64,000 nucleotides of DNA from Berberis thunbergii. Its lineage: Eukaryota > Streptophyta > Magnoliopsida > Ranunculales > Berberidaceae. Position 1 is the first letter of the stretch. The number at the start of each line of letters is the position of its first letter. The notes beneath the pieces were generated by a model that worked only from the letters and a program-made list of their open reading frames with translations, was not told the origin of the DNA and ran no database searches. Where the stretch lies: assembly GCA_003290165.1 (NCBI GenBank), contig QNQO01000220.1, forward strand, positions 903,001 to 967,000, written 5' to 3'. A program made the position numbers and the translations under genes. Below are positions 47,150 to 58,281 of this stretch, piece by piece.

Positions 47150-47540
47150 ATTGACACGGGCTTTGATGGATAAGCAGAAGAAATGGCCTCACTACGGTTT
47201 CACTTCTCTTGTTGCTACATTATCAATGAGAAATCTGCAAGTTAAACAGAGGCATGTTAGGTATGTACTCATCCCTTGCAAAAAAAATCTAGATTCGTCT
47301 TAGCTGCTTGTATTAGGCTTGGAAACGCATTGGGAAAGTTGAGGCTTACACAACGTGATGTTTGTTCCAAATGAGACTGTATTGGTGGAAGCTTTGTGTT
47401 GGATCAAACCAAATGCGAAATTTCTCTTCCCTTCTACTGTGTGTGCTCCCATTACCATAGATGTTTATATGCTGGATCCATTCTATCCTATTCTCATCGT
47501 GGTTGTGTGGAAAAACTCCTGCAAATTCGTCACATCCTTT
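47150..47540 (+). pseudogene. Captured exon-like pieces, source not recognised
   Basis: Two open blocks. '[20 protein letters not shown]' (about 47165-47225) ends at a GTATGT donor near 47261. '[20 protein letters not shown]' (47355-47430) lies in the 62-codon frame 47355-47543. I do not recognise either. They lie between the first captured exon and the DDI1 fragment, in the same orientation. Confidence 0.4.
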
Positions 47541-47804
47541 TAGTCATAATTATGACCTCGTGCGTGACTTGATAGGTAGATCATGTTTTTTCTTAGTTTT
47601 ATTCATAATTATAACTGGTGTATGGTGCAACATAATAAGCATAATAGTTTTTAACCCCTGAATAGGTACATACTGTTTCTAACCATTTATCTTCGAAGTA
47701 TAAAATATAAGACTTTGTCTTTTCACTTTGCTTATTGTTCATGTCAGTATAAACTGAACTCTTACTGGGTTTCTAATGTAATCTTACATTCTTTATGCCG
47801 GATT

Positions 47805-48829
47805 GCAAATGTGTTTTACCACTGCTCCTTTACGGTTTTAGATTTGCTAAATATGGAGTTCCTTTTCGGGCTCGATATGCTTTGTAAACATCAGGTAAGT
47901 AACATGATAGATTACAACTTTTATTTCTTGGCATATTCGGTATCTAACTAAATGTCTATGTTCAGTGTAGTATAGATTTAAAAGAGAACATCTTAAGAGT
48001 TGGTGGAGGAGAAGTTTTAGTTCCCTTTTTGCAAGGTTAATCCTGTGATCTTCATGTTCTAATTTGCGTTTGTTATATTATTTTGGTAGTTTGTTTTAAC
48101 TCTCTCTAAATGATTGAAAACCTGCATACAGAAAAGGACATTAGGCATCTCAAGAAAGACTCAGCATCAGCTTCAGTAAGTGAATTTTTGTAACTGATTA
48201 GTCTATATGTATGGTTTCTGCATAGATGTAATTATTCATATGCATGCATGAAACTTTATGCCGTTTTTATTCCATGCTATACTGGATGTTTATAAATTCC
48301 TCCATCTCTAATTAACTTTTCCAGTCAGCGCTTAAAGTCTCCTTAATCCCATTTTTCTAAATTGTACTTTAACCTTGGCATTTTCACTTGGACTTTTTAG
48401 GAAACTTCTATAACAAAAGAAGCAACTGTTAGCATGCCTGCTTAAGCCCAGCCTTCTGGTAAGTGATGGAAATTCATCATACCTGGCTTTTTTGTTTTCT
48501 TTTTATATGTAGAGGCTTAAGGATTAAGACATATGTTGACTGTATTTGGAAAAAGTTCCATGCCATTAGCCCAGGTAAACTGCTGGCATTTGTTTATTTT
48601 CTATTTCATTTTTTCTGACATTTACATAACTTTTATGTTTGGTAATTTCTCGGGAAAAAAAGAGGTTTGTTCAAATTGCTGATGATGTTTATGGTTCTAG
48701 AGATCCAACTTCGAAGTGAAAGTGTCGAAACTCTGCGAGCTTGGTTTTGGGAGGGATGCAGTAGTTCAAGCACTAAAACTATTCAATGGCAATAAGGAAC
48801 AGGCTGCTGGGTACCTATTCAGGGGTTAG
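47805..48829 (+). pseudogene. Captured fragment of DDI1 (ubiquitin receptor), 3' half
   Basis: Consecutive exons of a plant DNA-damage-inducible 1 gene, in order with introns. About 47805-47894 reads 'CSFTVLDLLNMEFLFGLDML'. 47966-48035 reads 'CSIDLKENILRVGGGEVLVP'. 48132-48175 starts 'EKDI'. 48701-48829 is the C-terminal UBA domain ('LCELGFGRDAVVQALKLFNG') up to a stop codon. GT-AG sites are kept, and phases match across the first three exons. DDI1 has a UBL, a retroviral-like protease and a UBA domain. Here the UBL and the catalytic D-S-G part are missing. An exon near 48400-48460 contains an in-frame stop. Confidence 0.85.
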
Positions 48830-49463
48830 AAACAGTATGTACATTTTTTTTTATCTAGAATGTGTTTTTTTCCTCTTCTTCTTACTTTTTTTTGTTCAGC
48901 ATAATAAGCTATAACAAGCTCCATTCCCTGTGAAGTATAATAAGCTATACAAAATGTGTTAATCCTGTGAAGCATGTTTGGTGTTCATGCAGGTTTTTTT
49001 GGCCAAAGCTAATTCAGAATTGCAACCTGTAAATTCTTTTATACTTCCCTATACTTAGAAAAGCAACACACACCCTTTTTCAGAATAAGGGTGCTTATTG
49101 CATACCATCTTTTTTTAATGAGTGTGATATTGTTTTGAAAAATTCTTTTCATATATCTATTTTTGAGAATTTTGGTTCTTTTCTTCTATATTGTGTTGGT
49201 AGAACCCGAAAAAGTATGAAGTATAATGGATGAATGCTTTGGCTCCATGTTTTGACATACTTTGGTAGTAAATGCTTAGAATATAATCAACTTGGATAGT
49301 AATTGGTTATCAACTTATGCCTTTCAGGGATATTATCAACACTAAATGTGCGGATAGTATACTTGGATATTATGAGGCCATTTGCTGAGTCTGTTCTACT
49401 AGGGTTGGTTTTCTATTGATTTAGGTCATATGTATGCATTATTATATCTTCCACATCTTTCAG

Positions 49464-50470
49464 GAATATTCAGAAGGGGCCAACTAGAAATCCATAATGG
49501 ATCTACGAAACACCTGTTCGCTCTGATGTCGAGGCAAAGCTGAGACAGCTTCTCATTAAGCTAGGGGAGGATGACAAAATACTTGGAATCCAGGTTCAAA
49601 TTTTGTTGTGAAACTATTTTTCACAACTGCATAATTAGACAAACAATTTTGGAGAATTCTTTTGCGTGAAGGAAATAATCCCAAATTTTATGCGGAAAAA
49701 AACCAATAACTTTATGCAGGGAACTGAAATTAATTTATGGCATTTCAATATAGCCTAGGAACTATGTAGTTCTTTACATGTAGCCTAATAGTTTACTAGT
49801 ACATCCGATTTTAAAAAAAAACCATTGATAGCACCACTTTCATTTTTATAATATTTATAGGTATTTCCTTGAATGCTTAAGGTAGATGAAGTGAAGATGA
49901 CATTCTCTTTTGATAATGAATGACTATTTGTATAACTCGCTTGCATGTATGCCAATAATTTATTTATATGTTTTTATTGCTCTTTTTTCCAGAACCTGAA
50001 TACTCATTTCATCTAAAATGTTGATCTTGGTGAAATGCTCACTAAATTTCCACAACAATTTTGATTATTTAGTCTAAACCAATTTTTATTAATTAGAAAA
50101 CAGAAATGCTTAAAACAAAATGAAAAGTTGCATATGAACCGTAGCTCCATTGAAATGTTTAAGGACCAAGCAGTTTTCTTTGTGAGAGTATGCACAACAA
50201 GGAACTAATATTTTTCTGTTTTGGAAATATCTGAAGATTTACTACTATGATCTTTGTATTGCTCATTGTTCAATCTGGCTAAGTCTTTTTTTTTTTTTTT
50301 TTTTCTATTTTTAGGTATGTACGTATAAAGATGGAGAGGTTATTATAGATACTGCTGCTGGCGTGCTTGGAAAATATGATCCTCGTCCTGTTCAGCCAGA
50401 TAGCTTATTTTCTGTTTCTCAAAACAAAGGGAATAACTGCAGGAATGTTACACTGGCTAGTTGACAATAA
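49464..50470 (+). pseudogene. Captured fragment of an ABC1-like kinase gene (At5g24810-like)
   Basis: Two exons. 49464-49593 contains 'WIYETPVRSDVEAKLRQLLI' and 'GEDDKILGIQ'. 50315-50470 contains 'YKDGEVIIDTAAGVLGKYDP' and 'RPVQPDSLF'. I recognise these as the junction from the kinase part to the beta-lactamase-like part of the plant ABC1K protein typified by At5g24810. A TAA precedes 'WIYETP', and a frameshift follows 'SLFSVS'. Splice sites (CAG|G, CAG|GT, TTAG|G) are present. The kinase core and most of the hydrolase part are absent. Confidence 0.8.
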
Positions 50471-51086
50471 GTATGTTACAGTTTCCAGTTCTCCATAATT
50501 TCATTCTGATCCCTTTCTTTTTTCAAGTTTAGTGGTTCCACTACCAAGCTTCGTTTAACAAGAATATAACGAATATGGAATACTACAGTCCTACACAAGG
50601 TCTTTTATAAAAGCCCCTACATAACTGCTCAAATGAATCGTGCTGTGCATTATGATGTTTTTCTGCTTTTATCTTTTCACGTATTAGGACTAATCCTGAT
50701 TATGTTGTGAGCCATCCAATCATCCCCTTGCAGTCTCAGTATATGAAACAAAGATGTACACCCTATTTTTTGCTGTTTTTATATTACTATGGAAACTGAG
50801 TAACGGTATATTGAGTACATAGTTTGACGCAAATATGCATAAACATGCATTTGTGTGTGTATATGGTAGTAACACTCTGAAGCAAGAGCTGCAAGATTAT
50901 CATTAATAGGTTTGTCTTCTGGAACTTTTCATCTCCTTGATGTCAGAGCTAGCTAGATTATAGTTTAGATAAATGGGGCTGATTAAATGCGAAGAGGTAT
51001 TATTGCTTTCATTCTTGGGTTTGTTTGAGAGAGATGTTTTGATTTTTGTGTTGGTTTGTTTGATGAATTTGATTTGGTTTGTGTAG

Positions 51087-51213
51087 GTTTCAGGTTATAT
51101 TTGATAGGAAAAGTGCAATAAAGATGAGTGGGATGTCGGAGAAGGCGTATAATCGGTCGTTTAGTGGGTTTCCAGGGTTATGGTTTTGTATGGAGTTTTT
51201 GGCTCACATGGAG
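51087..51213 (+). pseudogene. Captured exon of ORC6 (origin recognition complex subunit 6)
   Basis: Between GTGTAG and GTATGG, the frame reads 'FQVIFDRKSAIKMSGMSEKA', then 'YNRSFSGF'. This matches the plant ORC6 region that normally continues '...NGLGVK'. The end here ('PGLWFCMEFL') diverges, so only part of the exon was captured or it has decayed. ORC6 marks replication origins in the nucleus. Confidence 0.75.
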
Positions 51214-51439
51214 GTATGGGGATTTTTATAAAGGGAAGTCCAAAGTGTTCTCAAAGCTAGTACCATATGCAGTAGCAATAGCAATAGCAAATACAAGTTA
51301 AAGTAATGTACTTGCTTGGAATCCAAGACCTGCGGCAAAAATGAGTGCAAGCAGTGAAATGCAACACCCAGATTGCATTAAAAAAATCCACAGATCATAA
51401 CTGCCAGGACAGTGGGTACTCTGCAGTGAAACAGAGCGC

Positions 51440-51665
51440 ACTCTGGTTTGCGACCAGTAGCAAGCTTGCATCAGTGCGTCCCTCACAGAGCAGCAGTTCG
51501 TCCCTCGCAGCAGGAGCAATTTGTCCCTCGTAGCAGCAACAGTGCGTACCTTGCATCATCAGCAGATCGTCCCTTGCAGCAGCAACATTGCGTCTCTTGC
51601 AGCAGCAACATCATTGAGTCTCTCGCAGCAGTAGCAACATCAACCGCAGTTCGTCCCTGGCCCTG
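51440..51665 (+). repeat. Degenerate CAG-rich short tandem repeat
   Basis: A run of related 25-30 bp phrases ('gcgtccctcgcagcagcaac' type) repeated about eight times between the ORC6 and the next captured pieces. The open frames across it are compositional. Confidence 0.6.
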
Positions 51666-52094
51666 CCCATAGAATCAGACCAAGAGGGAAAACCTGAATC
51701 AACACAGGTTAGTCAGCATTGCGTCTCTCACAGGTTAGTCAGCTCGGCCACATCTTTGGTATTTTACAGTTTGCAGTTGCCATTACATCATAATGATTCC
51801 TAAACCTTAAATTTGTTTTTCTAAAAATATACCACATTGATTAATACACGGTTAGTATTTACTAAGTTTTGGCGGATTAATGAGGGCTATCTTATTTCGG
51901 GAGAATTATGTTATTCTTGTTCACTACGATAATTTTGAATATTTTAGATAATAGGAGAAATCTATTGAGGTAGGTGATCTTATCGGGTCTCTCTTTGTGA
52001 CATTAATTTAGTTTGGCAACCGTTTCAGCTTCTCATGCATTCCTAGTATTTCTGTATAGTTTTGTTTTATTACACTAGTAACTTTTTGTGACAG

Positions 52095-52160
52095 GTTTTG
52101 AATATTTTGCCAAAGGACATAGCTGCATCGACTTCCCGAGCTATAAAATACTTGTGTAAG
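52095..52160 (+). pseudogene. Captured exon, source not recognised
   Basis: A 66-bp exon-like block between GACAG and GTAATT with the frame 'VLNILPKDIAASTSRAIKYL'. I cannot name its source. Confidence 0.4.
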
Positions 52161-52708
52161 GTAATTTTCAAATTTTTTTCTGTACCTTTCCATGTTCTGA
52201 GCATGCTATCCAAGAGTACAGTTTCCTCAGTTTGGAAGATTAAAGGCTTTTATCTAGCAGCTTAGTGAAGCAGTTTGAAATATTGCATTGTATATAATGA
52301 TTTCTGCATCCCATGTTGTCTTGTGCATTTTGGTATTTAATGTTGGTAAGCTATAAGTAAAGATATAATAGTACAGACTTCACTTACTGTATTTGCTGTT
52401 ACAACATGACGTCTTTCTTGTATGCATTCACGAGGTTAGGTGAGATTCCTTGGACCTATATATTGTACAATTATTCAATGTAGTGAAAAATCATGGAAGA
52501 GACAAATATATCTTCTCTTAGGAAACTTCCATGTCTAGCAGTATCAAATTGAAGTCTTGAACGGTGATGCTGATATTGCTTGCCTTCTTATTTCTTCTTT
52601 ATGTTCATCATAATCATCATTGGAGTAAATGATGCTAAATTGGGGGAGGTTTCCATACTTATTCCCGATAATACTGCTAGTGCATTTAAGAATTTCTATA
52701 GTTTACAG

Positions 52709-52802
52709 GGGTTGGAAGGCTGTATTTGTACACGGAGACAAATCTCAAACTGATCGCACAAAGTCACTTTCATTGTTCAAAGATGGAACATGCCCTTTAA
52801 TG
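52709..52802 (+). pseudogene. Captured exon of a DEAD-box RNA helicase (RH5-like)
   Basis: Between TTTACAG and GTAATC, the frame reads 'GWKAVFVHGDKSQTDRTKSL', then 'SLFKDGTCPLM'. This is helicase motif IV and the start of the next block of plant DEAD-box helicases of the RH5 type ('HGDK.Q..R...L..FK.G.CPLM'). Motifs Q, I, II and VI are absent, so only one exon was captured. Confidence 0.78.
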
Positions 52803-53276
52803 GTAATCAGCCACTTCAAAACTTTAGACATATTACTGTTTTAAGAACAATGACAACAGCTGTAATGCATCCATGTGGGTTACCTTCTTTCACCCCTAAT
52901 GTTTCCATGTAATTTAATGATGCTGTCAGGACCAAAGTATGGTGTTAGATGCTTTAACTTGAATCTTGTTTCCCTTGAGTATAAGTGAAGTCCTTGTGTT
53001 CTCTAGCATAGTTAAACAAACTATTTCCTAGTAGCAGCTATTCATAGTTTCATGTTTTTATTCTTAATGCTTACTAGATGTCACATGTTTGTGGCTCTGT
53101 TGCCTGTTCATTTGCAATTCGAGTAACTAATTTTGTTTCGCCGTGACTTGATTCTTGTAGGATTGGATGCTGAGGAGTCATGTGAGGTAAGAGATGTGGA
53201 GAAACAAAAGGCGGCTCAGCTGTTAACATCTTTTCCTTGCTTACACACTATAGTGAGCTAACAGGCAGATTGGTGT

Positions 53277-53474
53277 GTGGGAAGAGATGTGGCTCAGTTG
53301 GGATGGGTACTCTTGGCTCATCCAACCTCTGGACTTGACGCTAAAGCAGCAGCAATTGTGATGAGAATAGTGAGAAACACAGTGGACACAGAACGAACTG
53401 TAGTGTGCACCATTCACCAGTCTAGCATTGACATATTTGAAGCTTTCAATGAGCTATGCAAACTTGAAGAGTAG
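53277..53474 (+). pseudogene. Captured piece of a PDR-type ABCG transporter
   Basis: A 65-codon frame with '[20 protein letters not shown]' (the D-loop region after Walker B) and '[20 protein letters not shown]' (the H-loop histidine), typical of a nucleotide-binding domain of plant full-size ABCG proteins. The usual 'DEPTSGLDA' reads 'AHPTSGLDA', so the Walker B catalytic glutamate is replaced by histidine. No membrane domain follows. Confidence 0.82.
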
Positions 53475-53744
53475 AGAACCAATGATGTTGTTCCACTTTC
53501 TTTGTATTTGAGATATTTAAGTTTGTGTGTGTGTCATTGTATTTGAGATATTATTTGATAGATTTTGTGACTCAATGTAATACATTATCTTATTAATTAC
53601 ATTACTTTGCCTCCATTCATGGAAATGTTTAAGTTTGGCACATTAAAATTTGTATTTTCTTGAAATAAAACTTATAAGATGTAATAAAAAGTCATTTGAT
53701 AGCAAAAAAAAAAAATTTAAAAATTAAAAACAATTATTAAAAAA

Positions 53745-54085
53745 AAAAAATTTGCCACGGCTTAAAATCGTGGCTAATTATTGCAACGGCTAAAAACCGT
53801 GGCTAGTACTGGCCACGGCTTAGAACCGTGGCCATAACTTGCAACGGTTTTAAGTCGTGGCTACTCCTGCCCACGGCTTAAAACTGTGGCTAAGATTGTA
53901 GCAATGGTTTATAACCGTGGCTAAATCATCAACCGTCCTCGAGATAAAACTGTTGCTAATATTTTAGCCACTGTTTTAGCCGTTACTAGGGATTTAGCGA
54001 TGCCTCTACAGCCCACGGTTCTAAGCCGTGCCAATGAGTTACCCCCACGGTTTAAAACCGTTGCTAATGGCCATTTTTGGTGTAG
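53745..54085. repeat. CACTA right subterminal repeats
   Basis: About 340 bp with a dozen 'gccacggcttaaaaccgtggc'-type palindromic motifs, matching the left subterminal array in opposite arrangement and running into the 3' inverted repeat. Confidence 0.85.
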
Positions 54086-54087
54086 TG

Positions 54088-54892
54088 ACATCACTCAAGT
54101 AAATTTCATTTCTTCTCCTAGAGAGGTTTAGCCTACCATTATCATTGTGACGAATTTATCTAAGAGTAAAACTAGGAAGGGTTAAGAGGAAGTAAACTAA
54201 TTAAATTTAAAAATAAACTAATGCATAAAGAAAATATAAACTTTTATTTAATTCAAAACTAAAAACTTACGTGTAATAAACTTGACTTGAATATAAGCTT
54301 CAACGAAAGACATAACCTAATCTAAGTTATGTTAGAGATATGAGATGTATATCTTTATTCAAAAGTTTGAGAACCTATTTATAATGTTATCCTCCAAAGC
54401 TAGAAATAAGAAAAAATCTCATATATCCGTTGCTTATACTCCAAATCATATCGTATAAAATCAAGGAAGTCATAATTAAGGATATATACATCAAGAAAGT
54501 CATGATTGGAGGTGGATACAATTGCACATGTGTGCTATGTGAGACAAAAGTCTTGGCAATGAAATATTATTTTATTTGATCCTTGGAATATGCTTTGAAT
54601 TGATGCTTTATTTGTCTTGACGATTGCATGCTCTACACTTGAAGTTCTTATCTTGAAACTTGCCACATGTCTCCATCATAAAGTGCAACTAATTGGAATC
54701 AAATCTTGACTTTCATAATATGTTCTTGAAATAAAACTCTTGATTCACATGTGCCATGAACATACCCAAATGCCTAGAATTGTTTCGAATTTCGTGCATT
54801 TCTTACAAAATTATGACAGTAATCAAATTCGAGACAACTAGAAGCATTTATTAATTTTAAGTACAACTAGAGACTAATAAATAGCTAAATGG
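54088..54892 (-). mobile_element. Family C LTR-type element, minus copy, right part
   Basis: Reverse complement of 28825-29675: 'atcactcaagtaaatttcat', 'cctaccattatcattgtga', 'gtaaactaattaaattt', 'aactagagactaataaat'. Similarity ends near 54892, about 30 bp short of the outer end of the plus copy. It continues the element begun at 44340. Confidence 0.78.
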
Positions 54893-56310
54893 GTGGGTAT
54901 TTCTGCGAGAACTTTTATGTGACCCTTGGAAGTGGGAAGAATTATCGTTTCTTCTAATTATATATAGATTTTTGAAACCACCCCCTGTTTTGCTAATTAT
55001 ATATTGATTTCATATTTGTTTAATTTTTTGTTTTACATAGAAATCTTGAGTTTTTAGGGTTTCAAATTTGAAATCCGCATGTTTCGATTACGAACAAATG
55101 AAAGGTGACAAAACTTGCTGCCATCGGGAATGTTTTTCGTCAATCACGGGTTCGTGCTTCCTTTTAAACCAGTTTTTAATATCCTATCGAAATCCATTTG
55201 ATTTTTTTATTTTTCTTTGTCGTTAATTATTCTTAAGACGTAGACATCATTTATTTTGTACAAATATGAAATCTTATACTTATGAAAGCGTGCATGTGAC
55301 CTGTCATCATCTACCGAATCTAGAGATGTTCACAATTATTGTCATAAATAAATGAAAGGTATTGGTGCATCAAGGTTAAAACATTGTTTGGTTAGCAAAT
55401 ACAGTGATGTTGAAAAATGTCCAGATTGATTAAACCTATTCACGTGGTTTTGTTGATATTGGATTTGATTCCCTTTCATCCACCTTATGAGTCTTTCTGG
55501 ATTGGTTGTGTATGGTTCATCTTTTGAGAATAGTCAAAGTCAAATGGGGGAGATGGTCCGTTTCCAACAATAAAGAGGTTATGATTCATCAACCATTAAG
55601 GATAGTCACAATTAATGCGGTGGGATGGTGGCTTATCATGGGCAAAGTACACAAGCTTTTGAGCCTGACTTTGCTACTTATCCGCAATATCCCATTATGA
55701 GCCATTTAGTAGGACTTGATCACGAGAGATACTTCACCCATGTGAACACATTTATAAATTGTTATAGTTTTAATATGTCATTAAGCTTCTTCTCATCTCT
55801 TATGTACATTAAACCTTTTTGTTTTACCATGCCTCATAGCTTCTTCAATAAGGGATAATATTCCTTCTTTTTGTAGAATTCAAGGGTTTATGGATAATCA
55901 ACACTATGATACCCTCATCGAGCTTATTTTCTTTCACAATCAAATGTGTTATAGTCAATTTGAACGAATCTACTCACATCGACAAATCACATTGTGATTG
56001 GGCACCTCGTCAATGTTGTCATCAAGAATTGTCATTTCGGTTTTCGAGTTAATTTCAGTCTCCTGATTTTCAGAATATTTTGGTGTGTCAAGAGAAACGT
56101 AAAATTTTCGTGGATACATGAAAGATATATAATAACTTTCGATAGATATTTTGGTGTGTGAACATGTTTATAAATTGTTATAGTTTTAATGTCATATGAT
56201 CCTCTTTTTTGCTTCACTTTTCATTTCGGCCAAAGTGAAGCGTGTTTTCATTCGTTTTGCTTTGCTTCTCGCTTTAATCGGTCATTTTGGGTCTCTTTGA
56301 TTACACTGCC
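54893..56310. other. Intergenic DNA without recognised genes
   Basis: About 1.4 kb. A frame at 55506-55858 reads 'GQSTQAFEPDFATYPQYPIM' in its middle, which looks protein-like but matches no family that I can name. A 24-bp phrase 'ttataaattgttatagttttaat' occurs at 55750 and again at 56169, which may mark a small duplication. Confidence 0.4.
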
Positions 56311-56319
56311 TAGAATGCG

Positions 56320-56553
56320 TGACATGATTATGAGAGTTATTGATGGCACTAGTATTATCACAATATAATTATATTCAGTACTGACCAATGTGATAGTCAC
56401 ATAACATTGGCTTCATCCATATGAACTTGGTACATCCATTGCCAGTAGGGATATATTTGGCTTCGGCAGTAGAAAACGAAATAAAGTTTTGTTTCTTACA
56501 ATGCCAGACTACTAGACAATTTTAAAGATAGAAACAATCTCCACTGGTGCTTT
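56320..56553 (-). pseudogene. Ty1/copia RNase H, C-terminal part
   Basis: The minus strand reads 'KSTSGDCFYL', 'WHCKKQNFISFSTAEAKYI', 'CTKFIWMKPMLCDYHI' and 'LYCDNTSAINNSHNHVTHSR'. This is the end of copia RNase H with its conserved 'STAEAEY' and 'CDN.SAI' blocks. Stops interrupt it. It continues, after a 1.7 kb insertion, at 58282. Confidence 0.82.
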
Positions 56554-58276
56554 TGAAAGTGTAATAGTAACTCTAAAGTACCAATCACGGGTCTACATGG
56601 TCTCTTTTAGAAATTCTTTGTTCTTTGGAAAACTTTTGCAGGAGAATGCAAAGGTTAGTAGGCTATTTGAACACTTTGTATAAAGTATAAACTCCGTGTA
56701 CAAAATAATCACGTAGACCTTAGCACCAATAAAATAATCGAATGTAGGGAAAGAGAACGGAATGATTCACATTTTGGTCTACATGGTCTCACAAGTTTTG
56801 GAATCTAAAACACGATTTTAAGGAAATACTTTTGCAAAGTACATCCAAAACTTGATAAACAAATCAAGTGACCTAAATTATGATTTGTAAAAATAATATA
56901 AATACAGTAAGACAAACAAACATGCAAAATATGTAAAATGAGGGGAAGAGACAATAACACACAAATATAACGACATTCACCTAAGCCAGGGTTTGATTGG
57001 CCCTGATGAGTTATTTCCCTAATGGAAAGGGTTTTCAAGCCTCAAGCTTCTATTAACTTGATTAATGCGAACAACACCTTCATTAATATTTCACAATTTG
57101 GCAAGGTCAACTCATTGTGCTCCTCAGGGACTTACCAACATGAATCAAGTATTATGTTCCACGAGACTTATGAATTCCTTTCGATCACACCGAATACAAC
57201 ACAACCAAGTTTGAATGGACATGTGCTTGGGATTCTAGAGATACCACCTGACCTTATGTTCGTACTCCACAAGACTTATCGAATGGCCAATGATCAAACC
57301 ATCATGACATAAGACATAAGCAAGTCTTAACACCTTCTTTGGATCTTCTACAACACATACTTATAGGAGTCAAGCACGGGTTGGTTGAGTTTAGGCAAGC
57401 TAACACTCAAAGCGGTTTCTCCAAGTGAGGTTCACCCTTACAAATATCAAAGTTTAAGGTGACAGATGAAGGTTTCTCTCTAGGAACATTAGATCTCAAA
57501 CAAAGAAGTGTTTGGTCTAGGTTAAGCACTCAACTTTTTTTCTCTTTTCTTTTTAAGCTTACTCAAAGATAGTATGGATACATGAAGATATTTTCTCTTG
57601 AACAATGGGGAGAAACTTGTTCTTCTTGTTGGTGGATCTTGAGGATGCAACTATTTACAGTATTATCCTGGAGGGGTGAAGTCAACTTCACTATCTTCCA
57701 GAGTTGGTTTTCAAAATGACTATTTACTTTATCGAAACAGATGCCTACTGATAGTGACACTTCAGGGGTAAGGTTGATTTTGCTTGCCCATCAATTTTTG
57801 TAAACAAAAGCTTCCTTTTGGTGACATGTCACTATACTTGACATGGCCATCTTCTTTAAGCACATGTAAATGTTCAAAGTGAACAATATTCAAGAGAGTA
57901 TCCATTCTCATTTGAGTGGATAACCCAAGTTTAAATTTGAGTTTTGACTTATCTTCTTGAAACTTTAACTTTGCTTAATCGATATTCATGTCTTTGACTT
58001 CGGTCTCTACAATTGACTTTGTCATTGGTGACTTTGACTTTGAATGGCACATGACTTGATTTCATCTTCTTGCATTCTCGCCTTTGGTTGAGTTTTCATG
58101 ATCACATTAAAAAATCTAATTTCATAATCACTCACAACCCAGTATGCATCACAACCCAGTATGCATGACTTTATAATTTAGTCAATACATTTCTATAGTA
58201 ACTCTTCACTCAACTTATATTGGTTTTACAAGCTTAACCAATATTGTTTATGTACCAATTCACAAGTAACATTTCA
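56554..58276. mobile_element. 1.7 kb insertion inside the copia RNase H
   Basis: The insertion interrupts the codons of 'DRKSTSG': the first part (VSDRKS) is at 58282-58300 and the second (KSTSG) at 56541-56553. Its ends are TGAAAGTGTAATAGTAAC and 'aagtaacatttca', so they begin TG and end CA and are weakly inverted. The flanking 5-mers are gcttt and acttt (4/5). It is probably a solo LTR or another LTR-type element. No domain was recognised; the frame at 57022-57312 has none. Confidence 0.6.
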
Positions 58277-58281
58277 ACTTT

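Larger units (their letters stand above)
44556..54087 (+). mobile_element. CACTA (En/Spm) element with captured gene fragments
   Basis: A 9532-bp element from CACTACACCAAAAGGCCA to 'tggccatttttggtgtagtg', a terminal inverted repeat of about 18 bp. It is flanked by the 3-bp target duplication ACA (44553-44555 and 54088-54090). Arrays of short palindromic subterminal repeats ('gccacggctaaaaaccgtggc') lie at both ends. All of this is typical of CACTA transposons. No TNPA/TNPD-like transposase was recognised. The interior instead holds exon and intron pieces of at least five unrelated plant genes (DDI1, an ABC1K, ORC6, a DEAD-box helicase, an ABCG transporter), all on the plus strand. It is therefore a Pack-CACTA type element, mobilised in trans if at all. 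Confidence 0.88.

Noticed and set aside
47805..48035. Retroviral protease of a retrotransposon
   Set aside because: The sequence 'MEFLFGLDML' followed by 'GGGEV' and a C-terminal UBA domain is DDI1, a cellular protein with a retroviral-like protease fold.
51298..51672. Frames across the CAG-rich repeat
   Set aside because: They follow the short repeat unit and have no similarity to a domain.
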